NCBI GenBank assembly: GCA_963921825.1
Contig: OY997590.1
Span: forward strand, 36,225,039 to 36,289,038
DNA: 64,000 bases
Reading direction: 5' to 3'
Origin: Erodium maritimum
Lineage: Eukaryota > Streptophyta > Magnoliopsida > Geraniales > Geraniaceae
The notes under the pieces are model-generated. The model saw only the letters and a list, made by a program, of their open reading frames with translations, ran no database searches and was not told the origin of the DNA. Shown piece by piece: positions 56,754 to 64,000 of the stretch (the stretch's first letter is position 1; every line of letters begins with the position of its first letter). The position numbers and the translations under genes were made by a program.

Positions 56754-58441
56754 TGTTAGTCTTAGTGCCCGTAGTTCAATCCTAAATGTCCAAATGTATA
56801 TATCATCGTTAGCAATAAAATTAAAGCGGCTTTATATTACTTATGTGTTGGAGTAATATATCGATGTGTGCTCTGATCTATGCCCACCATGCGAATAGAA
56901 CCATAGATCGAGATAGATCACACTCGATGGGTCCCTAGTCAACAAAGCTTCACTAGAAGCGACTAGTATGAAAGATGGCTCTTTATGGCTTACGTTCTGT
57001 TAGTCATTGGAATGGGATTCCGGAGTCTGATCATAGATATCATGTGGGACATGATATTGGACGACCCGCCCTGAATATGTGCCATAGATTAAGTCATGAA
57101 CATATTCAGTGTCGTAGCTTGTCATGTATCCTTAGACCAAGGAGTCTTTGTGATCGTTATGTAGTCAACAACTGAGTTTGACCTGAGCCTAACGTTGTCC
57201 GTAACAGGGCTTCCATAACGGCCAGGATTGGCTTGGGGACGGGCTACATGAGTGACACGAAAGACGGCTAAGGGATTTATCCCTCATACTAAGGTATGGG
57301 AAAGATATCGGTTCTCGGCCACTTGATCGAGAGTGACTGAAAGAATAGCATGGCCATGCACATGATACTGGGTATCATATCTTCAGTCATCTCACATATC
57401 AAGGAACGGTGATTGAGAATAATAAGGATGACGGCTCTATGCCTTATCTCAATCAGGATATCGGAGATAAAAGGATAATGACAGGGATGACGGAAAGGTT
57501 AGAATCGACAGGGTCGATTCGTTATGCAGTGTCAGTCAATACTAAAGTCTCGTTAGTTGCCACTTAAATAGGATCAAGTAAAATGGGATTTTACGTTGAT
57601 CTATTGACATGCATAAACCTAAGGGTCACACCGGAGGATGAAACTCATTGACACATTTATGGAGAATGGCCAAAAGGGAGTTGTCTCGGGACATGACCAA
57701 AACTGGGTTTTGGGTCATGTGCCCGTAAGTGAATAGGACTTTACGGATCGAGACAAGGCTTGGAGTCTTGGGATTGATCGCGTCGGATAATGTTGGACAT
57801 TTCCGGTATGGAAGGCATGGAGGCGATGAGCGAATCACGGGACCTCGTTGGAAATGGCCACGGGCCATGTTCCAAGAGGCCCATGAAAGGCCCATGCAAC
57901 CAAGGCCCATGGAACTAATTAATCAAGTCTTGATTAATTAGTACTAAGTAAGCAAGACAAGGATTAAGGTGTTGGTGATTCACCACCTAACCCAATCTTG
58001 TCTTGCCATACTTTGTCCTATTTACACCTTACTTGACACCATACTTGTCTCATGCCTTTAGTTGGACAAGTATGAGTTTTGTTATGTTTAAGTCATCTTT
58101 TTTCAACATAACACACACAAGACAAGAATAGGAAACACATTTTCTCTCCCTCTTCCATGGCCATTTCGGGTTTGGCTAGTTTCCTCCTCCAATTTTGTGT
58201 TCTTGAGTCCTCAAAGAGAAGAACTACGTGGCTTTGATTCCCATGTGGATACGTAGGCGTCTTGGAGACTCAAGCCAATCATTCGTTAACCGGTGTTCTT
58301 GTTTTGGTAAGAACTAGTGCTGAATTTTTCTCTTGTTAATCCATTCTTTGTTAGTTGTTTCATGGTTCTAATTGTCTCTTGGTTTTCATTGATTTTCCGC
58401 TGCGAGTTGGTTCATCTCCAACCCTACCTCGAGACCCAACA
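56754..58441 (+). repeat. LTR C of the composite
   Basis: 1688 bp, directly after the polypurine tract GCAAGTGGGAGAT. It ends at the right-hand CGGAG duplication. Confidence 0.95.
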
Positions 58442-58629
58442 CGGAGATCGCGAACCAAATCAAACGGTCTACGACCCGTGTTTCCGGGCCGTGGACCGAA
58501 CCGCATCTTTGGGGTTCCCGGGCCGCAAAATATGTGCGCCACAACGGCACGGGCCGCGACCCGCGAACCGTAAAGTTACGGTTCAGTTCATGGGTGGATA
58601 CACGATTCGCACCCCTGTGCGTGCTCTAA

Positions 58630-59219
58630 GAACAATATACTCAGTGGTTGCATAAATCGGCCCTTAGGACATTCGAGTTTTGATTTCTCAAGCCCGATCA
58701 TATCACATTAGTAAGAAGTCACATTCATTATTTTTGTACGTATATAAGATAAGATTCAAGTACAAACTTATATTTTTCGTACAAAATACAAACTATAAAT
58801 CCGAGTCTTTGAATCTAAGAATCAAAGGTGCATTTTAAACAAAAATCATTAATAACATAACTATAAGGAATCAAGACAAAAAATTATGTGGAAAATTCGA
58901 AACAACATAACAGGGAACATAACTGATTGAAACAAAAAATCCTAGCGGACTAAGTGTCAATTAGAGAAAGTTAGAAATCTTTTACTTGGCGAACATTATC
59001 GGATGAGTGATGACCACTTTGTAAATATTCAACGAAAATTGATTAGGAAGCTTTGCTTACCTGCCCTTGATAAGCTGGTTCGGCGCATGTGGACTTTCTC
59101 ACATTCTGATTCACAACATCTGATGTCCTCCCGTGAATAGATGTGAGAGATCTGTGCATATAGAGTGTGATGATAATCGTCCGACGTATAGAAGACGAAC
59201 TAATACTTTGTGGTGTCAT
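58630..59219. other. no gene supported
   Basis: AT-rich sequence to the right of E3. Nothing recognisable. Confidence 0.4.
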
Positions 59220-59959
59220 CACCTTCCAAGGTAGGGAAGTTGGGGTGTGTCAACCCAACCACTCGCCTAGAGGTCCTCATTCTAAAAGGTGAGGGTGCTT
59301 CTCGCCATTTTCTTGTTGTACCAAATCCATATATTTTCCCAACATGCTAGTTGGTCGGTCTTTGGGACTCAATGTTGAAGACTCTAATTTTGTCCTCTTC
59401 CCGGTGGAGCGTGAGTTTTTTCTAGCCCATGGTGCCTTGTAATTCACCCTCAAAATCTTTCCCTACTGGCCCTTTCCCGACCCAGACTTTTCTAGTGAAG
59501 AATCAACTAGATATGGGGTCTTTGTTTCTGCCTAACTCCCTAACATATCCCTCACCACGACCTGGTTCGTCTTGATGATGTTTCAGACCCTATATTGCGG
59601 TACTAAGAGTAGGGTGGGTACATCATTTGATGGTATGATAGATGATGCACTTGGATACCCTGGCCATTAACGTTTCGAACTCTACCTTAAGAAAAATTTC
59701 TCTCACTAAATAGGAGGGATGTGTTTTCCTCACGCTCTGAAGTGGCCGTTGTCATAGTCTTGAAGGTCCGATTCGAGGATTTTTCACCCTAAAAAATTAG
59801 ATGGTGGTTGGACGGGGGAAATGAGGACCAACCCCGCTCTTGACTAATATGGATAGGGTGGGGTTCTTGGGATGAGGCCGATGATCTACGTGGTCTCCGA
59901 CCGCTTGTTTAGAGCCTTTCCTCCCTCTTTGATCTCTCGCTCCTTGTATGTGAGGGCTT

Positions 59960-60470
59960 TAATATCAAATTCCACAATCCCTAGCAATGCGTCTTATCCG
60001 TCCACAACTATAAAAGTGATCAGGTAAGCATTCATGATTGAAATGAATCATTACCTTCCAACGTTTGTTCCTAAATGTGAGCAGGAGTTGGTGATGGAGG
60101 GGTCAGGCTAGGTTGACTCGAACCCGAACCTGGAGAGTTCCATCCTAGGATCAGCCAATAGAGTTGGTGTCTACTCTCATCCAGCTATCAAACTTGTTTC
60201 CATCCATATCACCAAATACCTCATTCCTTGTTTCGACCGCTAGGTTGTGAACACAAACCTAGAAAGATGTGTGAGTAAAAGGGATCTCATTTGATGGAAC
60301 AGTGGATCCACCTTTGTCAAAACAAACAAGGTGTAATGGAGACCTCGTGGTTCCCCTTTTAAAACATGATGCAGATAATCTTTCGTACTAAAAAAAGAAC
60401 ATCGTAACCCAGCCTCCCATGAATCACGTCTCCATGGTCGGGATCTGCGTAACTCCCACATGACGCTCCC
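59960..60470 (-). pseudogene. second LINE ORF1 remnant (DUF4283 and zinc knuckle)
   Basis: On the minus strand, 60240-60461 reads CSFFSTKDYLHHVLKGEPRG and LHYTLFVLTKVDPL, the DUF4283 pattern of plant L1 ORF1. Downstream, near 60045-59966, comes CLPDHFYSCGRIRRIARDC, a decayed CCHC knuckle in which the first Cys is Tyr-Ser and the His is Arg. Stops and frameshifts are frequent. The N-terminal part of ORF1 probably lies beyond the nested LTR, right of 62347. Confidence 0.6.
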
Positions 60471-60675
60471 TAAAGCTGTAACGTTTTACTTCTGACTCGT
60501 GATGAGAGTACCAGCCAGAGCGAAGCCGAAAAGAGAGTCTAGAACTACTTGGTGTCAAAATGGCGATTGAAGGGATCAACTATCACGAGAAAGAAGGGAA
60601 TATAGTGAATCCGATGTGGGGCCTCAGTAGCCTCCTCTGGGATGGTGAGATCGTCTAGGGTCACCCCCCAATAAA

Positions 60676-62347
60676 TGTTGGTCCTAATGCCCGTAGTTCA
60701 ATCATAGACATCCAAATATATATATCATCGTTAGAAATATAATTAAAGCGGCTTTATATTACTTATGTGTTGGAGTAATATATCGATTTATGTTCTGATA
60801 TATGACCAACATGCGAGTATAACCATAGATCGAGATAGATCACACTCGATGGGTCCTTAGTCAACAAAGTTTCAGTAAATGCAACTAGTATGAAAGATGC
60901 CTCTTTATGGATTACGTTCTATTAGTCATTGGAATGAGATTTCAGAGTTTGATCATAGATATCATGTGGGACATGATATTGGACGACCCGCACTGAATAT
61001 GTTCCATAGATTAATTTATGAACATATTCAGTGTCATAGCTTGTCATGTATCCTTAGACCAATGAGTCTTTATGATCTCTATACAGTAAATAATTGAGTT
61101 TAACCTGAGCCTAACGTTGTTCGTAACAAGGATTTAATGACGACCAGGATTGGCTTGGGGACAACCTGCATGAGTGACACGAAAGACGGCTAAGGGATTT
61201 ATCCCTCAAACTAAGGTATGGGAAAGATACCGGTTCTTGGTCGCTTGATCGAGAGTGACTGAAAGAATAGTATGGCCATGCACATGATACTGGGTATCAT
61301 ATATTTAGTCATCTCACATATTAAGGAGCATTGATTGATAATAATAAGGATGATGGCTGTATGCATTATCTCAATCAGGATATCGGTGATAAAAGGATAA
61401 TGACAAAGGCGACAGAAAGGTTAGAATCAACAGGGTTGATTCGTTATGTAGTGTTAAGAAATAAAGTCTCGTTAGTTGCCACTTTTACAGGATCAAGTAA
61501 AATGAAATTTTAAATTGATCTATTGACATGCATAAACCTAAGGGTCACACAGGAGGATGAAACTCATTGACACATTTATGGAGAATGGCCAAAAGGGAGT
61601 TGTCTTGGTACATGACCAAAACTGGGTTTTTGGTCATGTGTCCGTAACTGAATAGGACTTTACGGATCGAGACAAGTCACGGAGTCTTGGTATTAATCAC
61701 GTCGGGTAATGTTGAACATTTTCGATATGGAAGGCTTGGAGGCGATGAGCGCGTCACAAGACCTCATTAGGAATGGCCACGAGCCATATTCCATGAGGTC
61801 CATGGGAGGCCCATGCAACCAAGGCCCATGGAACTAATTAATCAAGTCTTGATTAATTAGTATTAAGTAAGAAAGACAAGGGTTAAGGTGTCGGTGATTC
61901 ACCACCTAACCCCATCTTGTCTAGCCATACTTAGCACTATACTTGTCCTATTTACACAGTTCTTATCCTATACTATTTTTTATTATGCTGATGGGATTTA
62001 ATTATTTTATGTCATCATTTTCCAACATAACAAACACAAGACACAAAGAGGAAGCAATATTTTCTCTCCCTCCTACCGTAGATTTCGGCCAACACTTTGT
62101 TTTTCTTTATTTTTGGTGTTCTTGAGTCCTCATAAGAATAAGTACATGGCTTTGATTCCCAAGTGGACACGTAGGTGTCTTGGAGACTCAAGACCGACCA
62201 TTCCTTACTCGGTGTTCTTGATTTGGTAAGGAAACTATGAATTTGTTTATTCTCTTGTGTTTCTAACTTGATAGTTTTTCCATGGCATAGCTCGTGAGTT
62301 ATTTTCTGTTGCAAGTATGTATTCATACCCTCCATCGAGACCCCACA
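60676..62347 (+). mobile_element. older copia solo LTR
   Basis: The 1672-bp sequence starts TGTTGGTCCTAATGCCCG and ends TCGAGACCCCACA. It aligns along its length with the other LTRs of this family but has many more substitutions. The flanks ATAAA and AAGAA are poor matches, so the duplication has decayed or the ends were altered. It keeps the 29-bp palindrome (about 61832-61860). It is nested in the second LINE remnant. Confidence 0.85.
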
Positions 62348-62485
62348 AAGAAATCCTCCACCATTGCTACTATAAGCTCCATAGTTACCGCCGATCGTTT
62401 ACCCCATGATTCCACGCCCCAATCAGGTCAATACTAGGCTTGCATGGTCTTCACCATCCTTCTCCTCCTTGTAAAAGTGGTGACA

Positions 62486-62498
62486 CCCCCCCCCCCCC
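62486..62498. repeat. poly(C) tract of 13
   Basis: Run of 13 C residues in the decayed LINE region. Confidence 0.9.
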
Positions 62499-63329
62499 GA
62501 TCAACCTTGGTATGGGCTTGGTATGGGTCCTAGAGCGGTTAAGGACCACCGTTCCTCGGAGATTCAATAGTAGGACCCTCAAAAGGGAGATAATTTTTCT
62601 TCTTCGATGGACGTACCCCCTCGGTTTCCAAGGTCATGGGGTAGCCTTTCATAGATATTTCTAATACATTGGGAGACTATGGCAGTACGAAATAGAGGGG
62701 GATGGTACTAACTATCGTGGGCGAGGCTAAGAGGGAAATCAACGACAAAAAGGGAAGAAAACGACGTTGGTATCATTTTGTATCAAAAACCCTACCCTTT
62801 TTTTTGAAACAAAGTTCTTGAAAAAAAGTTTGTATATTTTTAATACTCTTTTGTAACATGTTTGTAGAAAAAATTACCATAAATATTTAAAAAATATTAT
62901 TAAAAATATTATGTCTTCTACTTTATGAATTCTCTTTCACCTAAAACTAGGGTTCCACGCTAACGTTGACGTCCTCTTTCCCGAGCATTGTCCCGTCTAT
63001 CTGATGTCGCTCCACCAAAACTATCAACCCTCTCTGTATCCTTCAACTAACCTTAGGACTTCATGTCATCATTGGCATCTAAATATTTGGGATCCGTCTC
63101 GTTAAACACCTCCTCTAGTGATTAATCTATGGATCCCCTCTAAAAACTGCTAGGGCAAGGGATCAAAGGCACTCAGCCACCCCACCACTGCATGCGGTGG
63201 TTTTTCCGTGGTCCCACACCTCCTCCATCGCTCTACAGACCTTTTATATAATAAGGAGAAGGGGGCGGCTTTGGAGACAATAAATGGTTGAATTCGAGCA
63301 TTATCGACCTCCATGTTGGGTCCTTTCAG

Positions 63330-63358
63330 CCCCCCCCCCCCCCCCCCCCCCCCCCCCC
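63330..63358. repeat. poly(C) tract of 29
   Basis: Uninterrupted run of 29 C residues followed by GAGC. The poly-Gly stretch in the minus-strand frame at 63150-63500 comes from this run and is not evidence for a protein. Confidence 0.95.
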
Positions 63359-64000
63359 GAGCTGGATCATCAAGATTAGGATGAACGTCTTGGTTTATAG
63401 GTGTGGTCGACAATGGAAGACGGTGTTTTCTCAATCGGAGTGTCGACAATAGACGACAGAAGATGGACCATAGTGTTGTGTTGTCATGGATCAGCAGCAA
63501 GAGCCTTTGTTGGCCAAAAAAACATATGAGGTCTGATACGCAGCTTAGCTAGTTCCAATGAGTACCAGACGGGAGAACGAGACGATGTTGAGCACACACG
63601 TCCCATCCCATTAGGACCTAGCAAGGCATGATCCTTCTCCTCATCATTTACCCATGCAACTCGATTGCTAGAACCACCCCCCTCGTTATCCCATGGGTCC
63701 TCACCAAAAGAACAAAAGTGCAATATAGGCAAAGCATACTAGTTTGAGACGAGTTAGGAAAAGTGAAATACGTGCATCCTCACAAGAACATGGATAAATC
63801 CCCTATTTTTATTACTTGGACTAGCCGGACATATATGCTATAAAATCAACATCTCGAGCATAACCAAGACTGTTTATATATATATTTTTTTTTTCTGATT
63901 GTACCTTTTGTGATATGACCTAATAATATAAATTTCTATTCTCCTAAAAAAACACCATGTCTTGTAATCAGCCTAAATTGTTAATAAAGTTTTTCCGTAT

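Larger units (their letters stand above)
47532..58441 (+). mobile_element. three-LTR composite copia element
   Basis: Three LTRs of exactly 1688 bp each lie in the same orientation: 47532-49219, 50005-51692 and 56754-58441. The first gap (785 bp) holds only a primer binding site and part of the leader. The second (5061 bp) holds the leader and a decayed polyprotein. CGGAG flanks only the outermost ends (47527-47531 and 58442-58446). The whole block therefore behaves as one insertion, or was rearranged after one insertion. It belongs to a sister subfamily of the intact element (different 3' LTR end, AACCCTACCTCGAGACCC). Confidence 0.93.
36693..58626 (-). mobile_element. PIF/Harbinger-type element E3, inflated by two copia insertions
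   Basis: The left end GAGTATGTACAATGAG and the right end, read inward, GAGCACGCACAGGGG match as GAGYAYGYACA. TAA flanks both sides (36690-36692 and 58627-58629), the usual Harbinger duplication. Subtracting the two nested copia elements and their duplications leaves about 2.07 kb. The only gene is an ORF1-like protein on the minus strand. No transposase is present, so it depended on another element. The TIR pairing over more than 20 kb is inferred from sequence match plus duplication and is good but not certain. Confidence 0.68.
62348..64000. other. decayed LINE-like sequence, no intact gene
   Basis: Minus-strand fragments near 62350-62780 are in the right place and orientation for the N-terminal part of the second LINE ORF1. 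Frames at 63150-63500 and 63484-63732 (minus) are low-complexity or unrecognised. A sequence ending TAAATTTCTATTCTCCT then an A run (about 63930-63952) resembles a LINE 3' end on the plus strand. Confidence 0.35.

Noticed and set aside
60671-62352. Five-base target duplication around the old LTR at 60676.
   Set aside because: ATAAA and AAGAA match at only three of five positions, so it is not claimed.
63150-63500. Minus-strand ORF with a poly-Gly stretch.
   Set aside because: The Gly run is the translation of the poly(C) tract and the rest shows no known domain.
1-64000. CRISPR arrays, bacterial operons, ribosome binding sites, rRNA genes.
   Set aside because: Plant nuclear sequence. No regular spacer-repeat array or rRNA-like sequence was seen.

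Overview
This is nuclear DNA from a flowering plant, probably a eudicot. Three host genes have plant gene architecture: GT-AG introns, a plastid transit peptide, a SAUR gene and a filament-like plant protein. Everything else is transposable-element (TE) sequence of plant type: Ty1/copia, a Ty3/gypsy-like LTR, PIF/Harbinger, L1-like LINE, MITE and TRIM. I cannot name the species.

Host genes. (1) 683-4292 (+): a plastid ATP sulfurylase in five exons, which performs the first step of sulfate assimilation. (2) 6668-6967 (+): an intronless SAUR auxin-response gene with its own TATA box. (3) 28743-33943 (-): a filament-like plant protein (FPP/DUF869 coiled-coil) in five coding exons, 1111 aa, with a probable 5'UTR intron reaching back to about 35.7 kb. 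They do not form a pathway. They are islands in repeat-rich DNA.

Repeat layout. 3239-3901: a Mutator-like element in intron 4 of ATP sulfurylase, carrying a tRNA-like stretch. 6148-6440: a MITE. 7346-7699: a TRIM. 9763-12931: PIF/Harbinger element E1, with transposase, a Myb-like ORF and a third small ORF, flanked by TAA. 13845-14999: a minus-strand non-LTR retroposon with a 14-bp target duplication. 16265-20242: a minus-strand LINE remnant (14-bp duplication) broken by a copia solo LTR. 20675-25745: Harbinger element E2 (TTA duplication), broken by a 3.2-kb Ty3/gypsy-like solo LTR. About 25820-27580: a foldback element full of GATAAAA repeats, with a second MITE inside.

36693-58626 is Harbinger-type element E3 (TAA duplication). 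It carries only an ORF1-like gene and has been inflated from about 2.1 kb to about 22 kb by two related copia insertions. One is an apparently complete, very young copy on the minus strand (38190-47129), with LTRs differing at one visible base and an uninterrupted 1341-aa polyprotein. The other is a three-LTR composite on the plus strand (47532-58441), with the order LTR, leader fragment, LTR, decayed internal region, LTR, all inside one pair of 5-bp target duplications. 59-64 kb holds another decayed LINE ORF1 split by an older copia LTR.

The best candidates for something not routinely described are: the three-LTR composite, whose inner junction sits at a cryptic polypurine-tract-like sequence; a palindrome kept in the copia LTRs even where its centre has changed; the extra TATA-led small ORF in E1; and E3, whose ORF1-like frame is closed only by three stops that each fit a single C-to-T change.
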